From an uncultured Clostridia bacterium (GTDB lineage: Bacteria > Bacillota > Clostridia > Oscillospirales > Ruminococcaceae), in assembly GCA_947625375.1 (NCBI GenBank), contig CANQOC010000014.1, positions 1 to 63,178 on the forward strand: 63,178 nucleotides of DNA. The letters run 5' to 3'. Under the pieces are notes generated by a model that did not search any database, had not been told where the DNA came from, and saw nothing but the letters and a program-made list of their open reading frames with translations. A program made the translations under genes and the position numbers. Below are positions 40,547 through 51,400 of the stretch, piece by piece. The stretch's first letter is position 1. Each line of letters starts with the position of its first letter.

Positions 40547-41935
40547 ATGAGTAAGACAGCGCGCTTTTTCGACGGACTTAAAGGAAAAAAGGTCGCCTTT
40601 ATCGGCACCGGAGTCAGTCATAACGAGCTTATCCGCCTTTTTCTCTCCAAGGGCATCGACGTAACCGTCCTCGACCGAAAACCGGAGGAGACATATGACA
40701 AAGAGCTTTTAAAGAGCCTTAGCGGCGCTAAGTTCATCACCGGCGACTCGTATCTCGACACCCTCGAGGACTTCGACGTCGTATACCGCACCCCGGGAAT
40801 GTACTACAACAACCCCCGCCTCGTCGAAGCAAGGGAGCACGGCACAGTTATCACCAGCGAGATGGAGTCCTTCTTCGAGCTATGCCCCTGCCGGATATTC
40901 GCCGTCACCGGCTCTGACGGAAAGACCACGACGACCACCCTCATCTCCGAATTCTTAAAGGCCGAGGGATATACCGTCTGGCTCGGCGGAAACATCGGAA
41001 AGGCGCTTTTGCCGCGAATCGAGAGCATCTCCGAGGACGACTATGCCGTCGTCGAGCTTTCGAGCTTCCAGCTGATTTCGATGAGGCAGTCGCCCGACGT
41101 CGCCGTCATCACAAACATCACCCCGAATCACCTCGACGTCCACGGGACGATGGAGGAATACATCGCGGCGAAGTGCAATATCCTCGACCACCAAAGCGCG
41201 TTCGGCCGCGCCGTCCTCAATCTCGACAACGCGGGAACAGCGGCGCTCAAGGACCGCGTCCGCGGGGGACTCTGCTTCTTCTCGCGGCTCCAAAAGCCGT
41301 CCGTCGGCGCATATCTCGACTCAAACCGCGTCCTCTGCTACCGCGACGGAAGAAAATCCGTAAAAATCCTCCCCGCCTCCGAAATAAGAATCCCGGGGGA
41401 GCACAATGTCGAGAACTGCCTTGCCGCGATAGGCGCCGTCTGGGGCGACGTCTCGGCCGAGTCGATATGCAAGGTTCTGCGCAGCTTCGGCGGTGTCGAG
41501 CACCGCATCGAATTTGTCCGCGAGCTTGACGGCGTAAAGTATTACAACGACTCTATTGCCTCGAGTCCGACCCGCGTCATCGCGGGACTTAAGTCGTTCA
41601 ACAGGAAGATAATCCTGATTGCCGGCGGATACGACAAAAAGATACCCTTCGAGCCGCTCGCCGAGCCGGTCAACACATATGTAAAGACGCTTGTTCTGAT
41701 GGGCGCCACCGCCGAAAAGATTGAAAAGGCGGTCATAGAGACCCCGCTTTATAAGACCTCGGGTCTTAAGATTCTTCACGCCTCGTCGATGCAGGAGGCA
41801 ATCGAGACCGCGCGCAAAGAGGCTTCGCCGGGCGACATCATCTCGCTATCGCCGGCATGTGCCTCGTTCGACATGTACCCCAACTTCGAGGCCCGCGGCA
41901 AGGACTTCAAGGCACGGGTCAACGCCTTAAAATGA
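40547..41935 (+). CDS. murD: UDP-N-acetylmuramoyl-L-alanine--D-glutamate ligase
   Basis: A 462-residue Mur ligase adding D-glutamate to UDP-MurNAc-L-Ala in the cytoplasm. The Rossmann N-terminus (KKVAFIGTGVSHNELIRLF) binds the uridine moiety. The ATP loop is TGSDGKTTTT; NITPNHLDVHGTMEEYIAAK and VEHRIEFVRELDGVKYYNDS are MurD landmarks. GSDGKT replaces the common GTNGKT. The stop overlaps the next ATG as ATGA. It begins a long plus-strand run of envelope and housekeeping genes. Confidence 0.95.
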   Translation: MSKTARFFDGLKGKKVAFIGTGVSHNELIRLFLSKGIDVTVLDRKPEETYDKELLKSLSGAKFITGDSYLDTLEDFDVVYRTPGMYYNNPRLVEAREHGTVITSEMESFFELCPCRIFAVTGSDGKTTTTTLISEFLKAEGYTVWLGGNIGKALLPRIESISEDDYAVVELSSFQLISMRQSPDVAVITNITPNHLDVHGTMEEYIAAKCNILDHQSAFGRAVLNLDNAGTAALKDRVRGGLCFFSRLQKPSVGAYLDSNRVLCYRDGRKSVKILPASEIRIPGEHNVENCLAAIGAVWGDVSAESICKVLRSFGGVEHRIEFVRELDGVKYYNDSIASSPTRVIAGLKSFNRKIILIAGGYDKKIPFEPLAEPVNTYVKTLVLMGATAEKIEKAVIETPLYKTSGLKILHASSMQEAIETARKEASPGDIISLSPACASFDMYPNFEARGKDFKARVNALK

Positions 41936-42666
41936 TAAAGCTTTTAAACGGCTTCGACGGCTCCGGCCTCCGCGTGTCGCACTATTCCGACCTTATCAGG
42001 AGTCACCTTTCAACCTACGGCACCGGGTACGACTTCTGCCGGTTCTACGAAATCGCGTACCGGCGCCGCGTCGGGGTCATATCAGTCTTTAACGGCGCCG
42101 TCACCGCCGACTTCTGCGCCGGGGCGTCAATCCTCCCGGCCGCAAGGAGGGAGATTTCCGAGTTTCTGGACTTCATGTCCCCGGAATCCGCCGAGCTTCC
42201 GTCCGAATTCATTGGCGGAAGATACTGCGCCGGATATATCCGCGCGCCGCGGACGTTTTTCTCAATCCCCCCGGCCGACACCTCCGACGGCCTCACCGAC
42301 CCCGACCCGAAAACCGCCTTTGACACCGCATACGGCGGGGCGGGGGACTACGGCCTCTGGCTGACCGACACCGTGAGGCGCAAAAACCTCGGCTCGTCGT
42401 TCATAAAAGGCTATGAGAGCTCGGTCCTGACCGTCCGGTTCATGCTCTCGGGTAGGGCGTATATCACCGACGTCGCGACCCCCGAGTCCGACCGCGGAAA
42501 GGGATATGCCCGCGAGCTCCTCGGAAGGGCGTCAAGGCTGCTCCTCGACGCCGGATATTCCGCCTATCTCGCCGCCGGTCCCGACTCGGTCGGCTACTAC
42601 CGCTCGCTCGGATATCCCGAGCTCGGCGCCGACACCCTTCTTCTCGCGAAAGAGCGCCGTCTTTGA
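41932..42666 (+). CDS. GNAT family N-acetyltransferase
   Basis: A 244-residue protein. The last ~90 residues are a GNAT fold: YITDVATPESDRGKGYAREL has the acetyl-CoA loop and YYRSLGYPEL the closing strand. The first ~150 residues resemble a degenerate second domain. Substrate unknown. The start overlaps the murD stop as ATGA, replacing a longer frame that begins inside murD. Coupling to murD is positional only. Confidence 0.8.
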   Translation: MIKLLNGFDGSGLRVSHYSDLIRSHLSTYGTGYDFCRFYEIAYRRRVGVISVFNGAVTADFCAGASILPAARREISEFLDFMSPESAELPSEFIGGRYCAGYIRAPRTFFSIPPADTSDGLTDPDPKTAFDTAYGGAGDYGLWLTDTVRRKNLGSSFIKGYESSVLTVRFMLSGRAYITDVATPESDRGKGYARELLGRASRLLLDAGYSAYLAAGPDSVGYYRSLGYPELGADTLLLAKERRL

Positions 42667-42697
42667 TTAAGAATATAAAAATTTTAGGAGATAAATT

Positions 42698-43966
42698 ATG
42701 TCAGAATTTTTCAGCATCGACCCCAAGCTCGCCGAGCTTGCCGAAAAGGCTGAGGAGGCATGTTCCGCCGAATTTGCGCGAATCGATGAAATCGCGCGGT
42801 ATAACGGCGAAAAAGTCCTTTCGGCGTTCATTAAAAACAAGGTCTCGGAGCCGTATCTTCACGGCACGACCGGCTACGGCTATGACGACGCCGGACGGGA
42901 CACCCTCGACCGCGTTTATGCCGACGCTTTCGGCACGGAGGACGCCCTTGTCCGCTTCAATTTCGTCAACGGGACGCACACCATATCGACAGCGCTCTTC
43001 GGAATCCTCCGCCCGGGGGACAGACTCCTGATGTGCACCGGTGCGCCGTATGACACCCTTGAAGAAATCGTCGGAAAGCGCGGAAAACCCGGGAACGGCT
43101 CTCTTCGCGACTACGGCGTCGAATACGAAGAGGTCGACCTTCTCGAAAACGGCATGCCCGACCTCGGGCGCATCACCGAGCGCGCAAGCGGCGCGAAGAT
43201 AGCCTATATCCAGCGCTCGCGCGGCTATTCGACCCGCCCGTCATACACCGTTGCCGACATCAAAACAATAGTTGACGCGGTGAGGAAATCGAGTCCCGAC
43301 GCCGTAATCATGGTCGACAACTGTTACGGCGAGTTTGTCGAAAAGCTCGAGCCGACCAACGTCGGCGCAGACATAATGATGGGGTCGCTGATAAAGAACC
43401 CCGGCGGCGGACTTGCCTCGACGGGAGGATATATCGCCGGACGCCGCGATTTGATTGAACTCTGCGCCTACCGCCTGACCTGTGTCGGAATGGGAAAGGA
43501 AATCGGCGCGTCGCTTCACCAGAACCGCGAGATGTATATGGGCTTCTTCCTTGCGCCTCAGACCGTCGCGAACGCGGTCAAGACATCGGTCTTCGCCTGT
43601 CGGCTCTTCTCGATGCTCGGCTTCGGGACACTTCCCGCGCCCGGCGAACCCCGCGCCGACATCATCGCGTCGATACTCCTGAAAAACGAATCGGCGCTGT
43701 GCTCGTTCATAAGGGGAATTCAGCACGGCGCGCCGGTCGACTCTTTCGCGACCCCCGAGCCGGTCGAGACCCCGGGTTATGAATCCAAGGTCATCATGGC
43801 GGCGGGAGCGTTTACGATGGGCGCGTCAATCGAGCTTTCCGCCGACGCCCCGATGCGCGAACCCTATGCCGCTTGGCTTCAGGGAGGTCTTACATATCCG
43901 ACCGGACGCGCGGGAATAGTGATTGCCGCACAGAACATGATTGACGAAAAAACGATTTCACTTTAA
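42698..43966 (+). CDS. Methionine gamma-lyase family (aluminium-resistance-like) PLP enzyme
   Basis: A 422-residue PLP-dependent enzyme of the family annotated as aluminium resistance or methionine gamma-lyase-like. Landmarks are HGTTGYGYDDAGRDTLD, FVNGTHTIS, YIQRSRGYSTRPS, IMVDNCYGEF, and SLIKNPGGGLASTGGY whose Lys should bind PLP. True substrate not known for most of the family. AGGAGA site; 13 bases before hprK. Confidence 0.88.
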   Translation: MSEFFSIDPKLAELAEKAEEACSAEFARIDEIARYNGEKVLSAFIKNKVSEPYLHGTTGYGYDDAGRDTLDRVYADAFGTEDALVRFNFVNGTHTISTALFGILRPGDRLLMCTGAPYDTLEEIVGKRGKPGNGSLRDYGVEYEEVDLLENGMPDLGRITERASGAKIAYIQRSRGYSTRPSYTVADIKTIVDAVRKSSPDAVIMVDNCYGEFVEKLEPTNVGADIMMGSLIKNPGGGLASTGGYIAGRRDLIELCAYRLTCVGMGKEIGASLHQNREMYMGFFLAPQTVANAVKTSVFACRLFSMLGFGTLPAPGEPRADIIASILLKNESALCSFIRGIQHGAPVDSFATPEPVETPGYESKVIMAAGAFTMGASIELSADAPMREPYAAWLQGGLTYPTGRAGIVIAAQNMIDEKTISL

Positions 43967-43978
43967 GGAGGATTTATC

Positions 43979-44938
43979 ATGGCAGAAGTATACAAGGTTT
44001 CCCTCAAAGCTCTTGTCGACGAGCTCCAGCTCGAGGTCATCTATACCCCGAGCGACCTCGACAAAATCTTCATCTATAACAACGACATAAACCGCCCCGC
44101 GCTCCAGCTGACCGGCTTCTATGAATACTTCAACACCGGAAAGGTGCAGTCCTGCGGAAACACCGAATTCGCCTATCTCAAGGGCCTTTCCCCCGAGGAC
44201 AGGGCGCTGAGCATGGATAAGCTCTTTTCCTATAAATTCCCGGCGCTGATTGTCTGTCAGGGGCACGAGATTTTCCCCGAGATGCTCGCGGCGGCGAAGA
44301 AATACGGCGTCCCGCTTTTAAAGACCGAGCTCGGCTCGTCCGAGCTTTTGGCGCGCGGAATCGCCTATCTCAACGTCGAGCTTGCACAGCGAATCACCCG
44401 GCACGGCGTGCTCATCGAAATCTACGGCGAGGGCGTCCTGATTGTCGGCGAGAGCGGCGTCGGTAAATCCGAGACCGCAATCGAGCTTGTAAAGCGCGGT
44501 CACCGCCTTGTCGCCGACGACGCCGTCGAGATAAAAAAGGTCTCGGCAATCTCGCTTGTCGGCTCGTCGCCCGAGAATATCCGGCACTTCATCGAGCTCC
44601 GCGGCATCGGAATCGTAAACGTCCGCCGTCTCTACGGCATGGGTTCAATCAAGAACACCGAGCGAATCGACCTCGTCGTAAAGCTTGAGCCTTGGGACCC
44701 CGACCGCTTCTATGACCGCATGGGCGTCGACAGCGAATACACCAGCATATTGGGTGTAAAGGTCCCGAGCATTACAATCCCCGTAAAACCCGGACGCAAC
44801 CTCGCCGTGATACTCGAGGTCGCCGCGATGAATAACCGCGAGAAAAAGATGGGCTACAACGCAGCGCAGGAGCTTCTGAGCAACCTCGGCCTCGAGATGG
44901 AGGCAAGCGAAACCGTCGCTAATTGGCAGGATTTCTGA
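43979..44938 (+). CDS. hprK: HPr kinase/phosphorylase
   Basis: A 319-residue bifunctional enzyme that phosphorylates and dephosphorylates Ser46 of HPr, controlling carbon catabolite repression. The N-terminal half is the regulatory domain. Walker A is GESGVGKS at 157-164. RHGVLIEIYGEGVLIVG precedes it and the signature GIGIVNVRRLYGMGSIK follows. AAGGAGG lies before the ATG. Its presence fits a Gram-positive PTS network; HPr itself is not in the window. Confidence 0.96.
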   Translation: MAEVYKVSLKALVDELQLEVIYTPSDLDKIFIYNNDINRPALQLTGFYEYFNTGKVQSCGNTEFAYLKGLSPEDRALSMDKLFSYKFPALIVCQGHEIFPEMLAAAKKYGVPLLKTELGSSELLARGIAYLNVELAQRITRHGVLIEIYGEGVLIVGESGVGKSETAIELVKRGHRLVADDAVEIKKVSAISLVGSSPENIRHFIELRGIGIVNVRRLYGMGSIKNTERIDLVVKLEPWDPDRFYDRMGVDSEYTSILGVKVPSITIPVKPGRNLAVILEVAAMNNREKKMGYNAAQELLSNLGLEMEASETVANWQDF

Positions 44939-44957
44939 GCTTTTTGGAGGAATCGGA

Positions 44958-45689
44958 ATGATTATACAGGCTGATTTGCACACTCACACCGTCGCCTCGA
45001 CTCACGCCTATTCGACGGTCACCGAAAACTGCGCACAGGCGGAGAGAATCGGTGTAAAGTGCATCGCCATGACAGACCACGCAATGAAGATGCCGGACTC
45101 TCCGCACATCTGGCACTTCGGAAACCTCGGCGTAATCCCGCGGAAGATATGCGGAGTGACCGTTCTTAAAGGCGCCGAGGCAAATATAATAGACTATGAG
45201 GGCGGACTCGACCTTGTCGACGGCGACCCCTATAAGCTCGAATTCATCGTCGCGTCCTTCCACCGGTACTACTTCGGGGATTTCTCTATACCGAGTCCGA
45301 AAACCGTTACCGACGGCTATATGAAGCTGTTCCGGAACCCTTCGGTCGACGTCATCGGGCACCCGACAACCAAAAATTTCCCGGTCGAGTGGGACAGATT
45401 CATCAAAGGCTGCGTCGAGTACGAAAAGCTGCCCGAGCTCAACGAAAGCTCGGTGCGGACGAACAAGACCCCGCCCGAAACCGTCGCCGAAATGCTCGCG
45501 GCGTGTAAAAAATACAGCTGCCCGATTGCCGTCAACACCGACTCGCACTTTTGGAGCACCATCGGGCAGACTCCGCTCGCCGAAAAGATGCTCTCCGAGG
45601 CCGATTTCCCGATGTCCTTGGTTGCAAACGCCGACTGGGACGAACTCCGCGAGCGCCTGCTTAAAAAGCGCCCATATCTCGATATTTAA
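44958..45689 (+). CDS. PHP-domain phosphatase, YcdX-like
   Basis: A 243-residue PHP-fold hydrolase. Metal ligands are visible in DLHTHTVASTHAYST, MTDHAMKMP, HFGNLGVIP, VIGHPTTKN and NTDSHFW. These match the trinuclear-zinc YcdX group; the natural substrate of this group is not firmly known. GGAGG lies before the ATG. Placed between hprK and murB. Confidence 0.9.
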   Translation: MIIQADLHTHTVASTHAYSTVTENCAQAERIGVKCIAMTDHAMKMPDSPHIWHFGNLGVIPRKICGVTVLKGAEANIIDYEGGLDLVDGDPYKLEFIVASFHRYYFGDFSIPSPKTVTDGYMKLFRNPSVDVIGHPTTKNFPVEWDRFIKGCVEYEKLPELNESSVRTNKTPPETVAEMLAACKKYSCPIAVNTDSHFWSTIGQTPLAEKMLSEADFPMSLVANADWDELRERLLKKRPYLDI

Positions 45690-45698
45690 GGTGATAAC

Positions 45699-46643
45699 AT
45701 GACCTACAGCGAAAAAATCGACGCCGTGGCGGAATATGCCGAAAAGCTTTCCTGCACCGTCCTACGCGGCGAGACCCTTTCGTCACACACCTCGGTGCGC
45801 GTCGGCGGCGCCTGTGACCTTATGATTCTGTCGACCGACCCAATGACGTCGGCAAGGCTGAAAAGCCGCTGTAAAGAGCTTTCACTTTACAGTATGGTCA
45901 TCGGCAACGGCTCGAACTGTCTCTTCTCGGACGACGGATTTCGGGGAGTGATTATCGCCCCGGCCGCCCGTTCCGGATCGGTCTCGGTCAAAGGAAACAT
46001 CATCACCGCCGACGCGGGCGTACAGCTCTCCGCGGTCTGCAAAACCGCTCTGGACAACGGTTTGACCGGTCTCGAGTTTGCATACGGAATCCCCGGGACG
46101 GTCGGCGGAGCGGTGTATATGAACGCCGGGGCATACGGCGGGGAGATAAGCCGGGTCGTCCGCTCGGTGACTGCCGCGGATTCGTCCGGAAAGCTTATCG
46201 CCTTTACGCCGGAGGAGCTTTCCCTCGGCTACCGCACCAGCCGTTTTGAGCACACCGACGAGGTGATTATCAGCGCGGAATTCGCCCTTGAACCCGGCGA
46301 CCCCGCCGCGATATCTTCAAAAATGGAGGAGCTCATATCCCGCCGCCATGCGAGACAGCCGCTCGAATATCCCTCGTTCGGCTCGGCGTTCAAACGCCCC
46401 GAGGGGACCTATGCCGGACTCGTGATAGAAGAGAGCGGACTCAAGAGGACCTCGGTCGGCGGCGCGCAAATCAGTCCGAAGCACGCAAATTTCATCATAA
46501 ACAAAGGCGGCGCGACCGCCTCGGATATCCTCTCGCTTATTCGGCTGACACAGAAGACCGTCGCCGAAAAGACGGGATTTTTCCTCGAACCCGAGGTAAG
46601 GCTTATCCCGCCCGAGCCGGAGGACAAAAAAGGAGATAAATAA
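45699..46643 (+). CDS. murB: UDP-N-acetylenolpyruvoylglucosamine reductase
   Basis: A 314-residue FAD enzyme that makes UDP-MurNAc with NADPH. FAD-binding motifs HTSVRVGGACDLMI, GNGSNCLFSDDGFRG and GIPGTVGGAVYMNAGAYGGE are present; the catalytic Ser lies in SFGSAFKRPEG and the Glu in LEPEVRLI. Length and the short C-terminal part fit the type II MurB of Bacillota. Its TAA shares one base with the next ATG (TAATG), coupling it to rapZ. Confidence 0.95.
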   Translation: MTYSEKIDAVAEYAEKLSCTVLRGETLSSHTSVRVGGACDLMILSTDPMTSARLKSRCKELSLYSMVIGNGSNCLFSDDGFRGVIIAPAARSGSVSVKGNIITADAGVQLSAVCKTALDNGLTGLEFAYGIPGTVGGAVYMNAGAYGGEISRVVRSVTAADSSGKLIAFTPEELSLGYRTSRFEHTDEVIISAEFALEPGDPAAISSKMEELISRRHARQPLEYPSFGSAFKRPEGTYAGLVIEESGLKRTSVGGAQISPKHANFIINKGGATASDILSLIRLTQKTVAEKTGFFLEPEVRLIPPEPEDKKGDK

Positions 46644-47497
46644 TGAAGATAGTCATTGTAACGGGAATGTCGGGCGCCGGCAAGTCGACCGCGCTCAATG
46701 TCTTTGAAGACCTCGATTACTACTGCATCGACAACATGCCGCCCGAGCTGCTCGCGGTCTTCGCCGATTTGATAAAGCACTCGGGTTCAAAGTCCGAGCT
46801 CCTCTGTTTCGCCGTCGATATCCGCTCCGGCGAGCTTTTCTCGAAATTCCGCGAGAGCGTCGAGGCGCTAAAGTCCGCCGGAAACGACGTCAGCGTCGTC
46901 TTTGTCGACTGCGACGACAACGAGCTTCTGAACCGCTATAAAGAGACCCGCCGCCGCCATCCGCTCGAGGACGAGGCTTCGGGGAATATTCTCCGCGCAA
47001 TAGAGATGGAGCGCCGTGAGCTGACCTATGCCCGCCGAATCGCCGACATCTATCTCGATTCGTCACAGATAACCGTCTCGTCCTTCCGCACCCGCCTGCG
47101 CAGTCTGTTCGAGGGCGGAAGCACCGGAATGATAATAAACGTCGTCTCGTTCGGATATATGTTCGGGGTGCCGAAGGACGCCGACCTCGTTTTTGACGTG
47201 AGATGCCTCAAAAACCCGTTCTATGTCCCCGAGCTGAGGACCCTGACCGGTCTCGACGACGGCGTCTATAACTTCGTCTTCAATCTTCCGGAGTCAAACG
47301 TCATGTACGACAAAATCCACGACCTCATAAGCTACCTGATTCCGCTCTATATAAAAGAGGGGAAGACCCGGCTTGTGGTCGCGTTCGGCTGTACCGGCGG
47401 CAAGCACCGCAGCGTCAGCTTTGCCCGCCGCCTCGCGAAACAGCTTCACTCCGAAGGCTTCGACGCCCGCGCCGAGCACAGGTGCGTCGAGCGGTGA
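46643..47497 (+). CDS. rapZ: RNase adapter/nucleotide-binding protein RapZ
   Basis: A 284-residue P-loop protein of the RapZ/YvcJ family. Walker A is GMSGAGKST; DDNELLNRYKETRRRHPL and the C-terminal GCTGGKHRSV are family signatures. In enterobacteria RapZ senses glucosamine-6-phosphate and guides RNase E; in Bacillota YvcJ binds nucleotides and affects competence, so the exact role here is open. It overlaps whiA by four bases. The yvcK gene that often lies between rapZ and whiA is absent. Confidence 0.94.
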   Translation: MKIVIVTGMSGAGKSTALNVFEDLDYYCIDNMPPELLAVFADLIKHSGSKSELLCFAVDIRSGELFSKFRESVEALKSAGNDVSVVFVDCDDNELLNRYKETRRRHPLEDEASGNILRAIEMERRELTYARRIADIYLDSSQITVSSFRTRLRSLFEGGSTGMIINVVSFGYMFGVPKDADLVFDVRCLKNPFYVPELRTLTGLDDGVYNFVFNLPESNVMYDKIHDLISYLIPLYIKEGKTRLVVAFGCTGGKHRSVSFARRLAKQLHSEGFDARAEHRCVER

Positions 47498-48402
47498 ACA
47501 GCTTTTCGGGCCGCGTTAAGGCAGAGGCGTCGGGACGCGTCACCGGCAGAAAAAAGTGCGACGCCTGCCTTGCCGGAATGTTGCTTTTCGCGCACGGTCT
47601 GACCCCCTCGTCGGTGACGTTTCAGACCGAAAATCCCGACGTCCTCGGTCTTTTTGTCCGCCTCTGCGAGCACGCCGCCGCTGTCGGCTGTGTAAACGTC
47701 GCCGAGAGGACGCAAAAGGGCCGTCCCGCGCTTTATACCGCAACGGTTTCGGGGGACAGCGCCGCGCCGGTCTTTGAGCGCGCTGGACTTAAATATTCAT
47801 GCGGCGGCCGCCGTATAACCGATGTCCCCGAATTTTCCGAGTCGGTCTTCGGTTCTTTTGCCGCGGGGGTATTTCTGACCTGCGGGAGCGTCGTCGACCC
47901 CGAAAAGGACTATCACCTCGAATTCGTCGTCCCCGAAAAACCGCTTTGCGACGACCTTAAAACCGTCTTTGAGGACAGGCTTTCGGTCTCGGGAAAGATA
48001 ATGCGCCGCTCCGGCTCATATGTCCTCTATTATAAAGAAAGCTCCGCCATCGAGGACATTCTGACCCTGATCGGCGCACAGATATCGAGCCTCGAGCTTA
48101 TGAACGTAAAGATATATAAAGACGTGAGGAATCAGGCTAACCGCGTCACCAACTGCGACACCGCCAACCTCGGGCGGCAGAACCGCTCTGCCGAAAAACA
48201 GCTCCGCGCGATAGCGGTCCTTGAAAGCCGGAAGGGCGGACTTGCGGCGCTTCCGGACGAGCTTCGGGAGCTTTGTGAGCTTCGGCTCAAATTCCCCGAG
48301 CTGAGTCTTTCCGAGCTTAAGGACCTCACCGACCCGCCCGTGTCGCGCTCGGGCGTAAATCACCGCTTCGAGCGGATACTCCGTCTTGCGGGGGAGGAAT
48401 AG
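47494..48402 (+). CDS. whiA: DNA-binding protein WhiA
   Basis: A 302-residue WhiA protein, combining a LAGLIDADG-like N-terminal domain with a C-terminal helix-turn-helix (PELSLSELKDLTDPPVSRSG). NRVTNCDTANLGRQN is the family signature. WhiA affects cell division and chromosome segregation in Gram-positives. The GTG at 47494 overlaps the rapZ stop (GTGA) and gives the usual NSFSGRVKAE opening; an earlier in-frame GTG at 47482 is possible. Confidence 0.93.
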   Translation: MNSFSGRVKAEASGRVTGRKKCDACLAGMLLFAHGLTPSSVTFQTENPDVLGLFVRLCEHAAAVGCVNVAERTQKGRPALYTATVSGDSAAPVFERAGLKYSCGGRRITDVPEFSESVFGSFAAGVFLTCGSVVDPEKDYHLEFVVPEKPLCDDLKTVFEDRLSVSGKIMRRSGSYVLYYKESSAIEDILTLIGAQISSLELMNVKIYKDVRNQANRVTNCDTANLGRQNRSAEKQLRAIAVLESRKGGLAALPDELRELCELRLKFPELSLSELKDLTDPPVSRSGVNHRFERILRLAGEE

Positions 48403-48404
48403 CC

Positions 48405-51400
48405 TTGTCCGATTTTGTCCATCTTCATGTACACAGCGAATATTCGCTCCTCGACGGTGCATGCCGCATAAAAAAGCTTGTCGCGCGGGCGAAGGAGCTC
48501 GGCATGACCGCCCTCGCCGTGACTGACCACGGCAACGTCTATGCCGCAATCGAATTCTATAACGAATGTAAGGCGGCGGGGATAAAGCCGATTATCGGCT
48601 GCGAGGTATATGTCGCCCCGCGCTCCCGCTTCGACAAGTCCGGGAAACAGGATCTTTCGCCCTATCACCTGATTCTCCTCTGCAAAAACGAGGAGGGTTA
48701 CAAAAATCTCTGTAAGCTCGTCTCACGCGCGTATACCGAGGGATTCTATAACCGCCCGAGGATTGATTTCGAGCTTTTAAAGGAATACAGCGGGGGACTC
48801 GTCTGCATGTCCGCCTGCCTTGCCGGAGAGGTCGCCCGAAATCTCTCGAACGGCGATTATGACGGCGCAAAAGAGACCGCCCTGCGTTATAAGGCGCTTT
48901 TCGGCGAGGATTATTATATCGAGGTACAGGACCACGGTCTTGCGGAACAGCGGCAGATTCTGCCCTATCAGTACCGGCTCGCCGGCGAGCTCGGAATCGG
49001 TCTTTGCGCCACAAACGACTGTCACTACATCAATAAAACCGACGCGAGGGCACAGAAGCTTTTAATGTGCATCGCCACAAATACGACCGAAAGCGACCCC
49101 GACTCGATGTATCTCGGCTCGAACGAATTCTGGTTCAAGCCGGGCGAGGAGATGGAGCTTCTTTTCGCGGGTCATCCCGACGCCATCGCCAACACCAAGG
49201 TGATTGCAGATAAATGTAACCTCGACTTTGAATTCGGAGTGACCAAGCTCCCCGGCTTTAAGGCCGAAGGCGTCGACGACAACGAAAAATACCTATGCGG
49301 ACTCTGTGAAAAGGGGTTTGAAGAGAGATACGGCGAGACCCCGCCCGACGGCGCGCGTGAGCGCCTTGAATACGAGCTCTCGGTCATCACGAAAATGGGG
49401 TTCGTCAACTACTATCTGATTGTCTGGGACTTCATAAGATACGCCCGCTCGGTCGGAATTCCCGTCGGACCGGGGCGAGGCTCGGGCGCCGGAAGCCTTT
49501 GTGCATACTGCATCGGAATCACCGGCATCGACCCGCTCAAATATAACCTCCTGTTCGAGAGATTTTTAAACCCCGAGCGCGTTTCGATGCCCGATTTCGA
49601 CATCGACTTCTGCGTCGAGCGGCGTCAGGAGGTCATCGACTATGTAAAGCGGCGCTACGGCGAAGACCATGTCGCACAGATAATCACATTCGGCACGATG
49701 GCGGCAAAGAACGCAATCCGCGACGTCGCAAGGGCGATGGGCCTTCCCTATAACCTTGCGGACAGGGTCGCAAAGGCGGTCCCGTTCGGAATGTCAATCC
49801 GAAAGACAATCGAAACCGACGCCGAATTCCGAGCGATGTACACCTCTGACCAAAAGGTCCGCGAGCTTCTGGACATGGCGGAACAGGTTGAGGGTATGCC
49901 GCGGCACGCTTCGACGCACGCCGCCGGGGTCGTAATCACCGACGGACCGGTCAGCGACTATGTCCCGCTCCAGACCAACGACGGACAGCTTGTCACTCAG
50001 TACACAATGACCGTCCTCGAGCGCCTCGGGCTCCTTAAAATCGATTTCCTCGGACTCAGAAACCTCACCGTTATCCGCGACGCCGAGATGAGGATACAAA
50101 AATCCGACCCCGCGTTTTCGGTCGACAAAATCCCGTATGACGACCCCGGGGTCTATAAGATGTTCGCGAGGGGCGACACCTCGGGAATCTTCCAGTTCGA
50201 GTCGGGCGGAATGACCTCGACGGTCGTGCGGCTTGTCCCCGAAAACCTCGAGGACCTTATCGCAGTAATCGCGCTCTACCGCCCCGGACCGATGGACTCT
50301 ATTCCGACATATATCCGCAACCGTCACGACCCCTCGCTCGTCACATATAAGACCCCGCTTTTAAAGCCGATTCTCGACGTCACCTACGGCTGTATCGTCT
50401 ATCAGGAGCAGGTGATGCAGATTTGCCGCGATTTGGCGGGATATTCATATGGCAGGGCCGACGTCGTCCGCCGCGCGATGGCGAAGAAAAAGCAAAGCGT
50501 CCTCGAGGCCGAGCGCCGCGCGTTTGTCTTCGGCGACGAAACAACCCTCGGATGCGTCAACAACGGAATCTCCGAAAAGACCGCGAATGAGCTGTTTGAC
50601 GAGATGATGTCCTTCGCATCATATGCGTTCAACAAGTCCCACGCCGCCGCATACGCCACCGTCGCGTATCAGACCGCGTATTTAAAGCTTCACTACTTCA
50701 AGGAATATATGGCGGCGCTTCTCACGAGCGTCCTCGACAGCGCCTCAAAAATCACCGAATACGCCGAGGAGTGCGAGTCCAAAGGGGTGCACATTCTCGG
50801 TCCCGACATAAACCTCAGCGGCGAGGGGTTCACCGTCACCGACGGCGGAATCCGCTTCGGACTCCTTGCAATCAAGAATCTCGGCAGGGGAGTCATCGAA
50901 AACGCCGCCGCCGAGCGCGCCGAAAACGGCGATTTTACTTCGCTGTACGACTTTATATCGAGAATGTACGGCCGCGAGCTTAATTCCCGCGCGGTCGAGT
51001 CGCTGATAATGTCGGGCGCGTTCGACTCGTTCCCCGAAAACCGCCGCGAAATGCTCCAGAATTACGATTTGATTATGTCTGCTGTTGCGGACTCTAAGCG
51101 CGAGAACATCGACGGACAGCTCAACCTCTTCTCCGAGACCGCCGAAGCCTCCGCCCCCGCAATCCCGCACTCCGACGAATATCCCTTCGCCGAGCTTTTG
51201 GAGATGGAAAAGGAGACTCTCGGGGTATATGTCTCGGGGCACCCGCTCTCCGAGTATTCCCCTTGGCTTCACGCCGCAGGAATGACGACCGTTCGGCACA
51301 TATACGAGTCGGCGGAGGCGGGGAGCGCTTCGGACAAAAAGAGCGTCGGCATCTTCGCAATCTTCCGCTCAAAAAAGATGTTCACCACCAAGAGCGGCGG

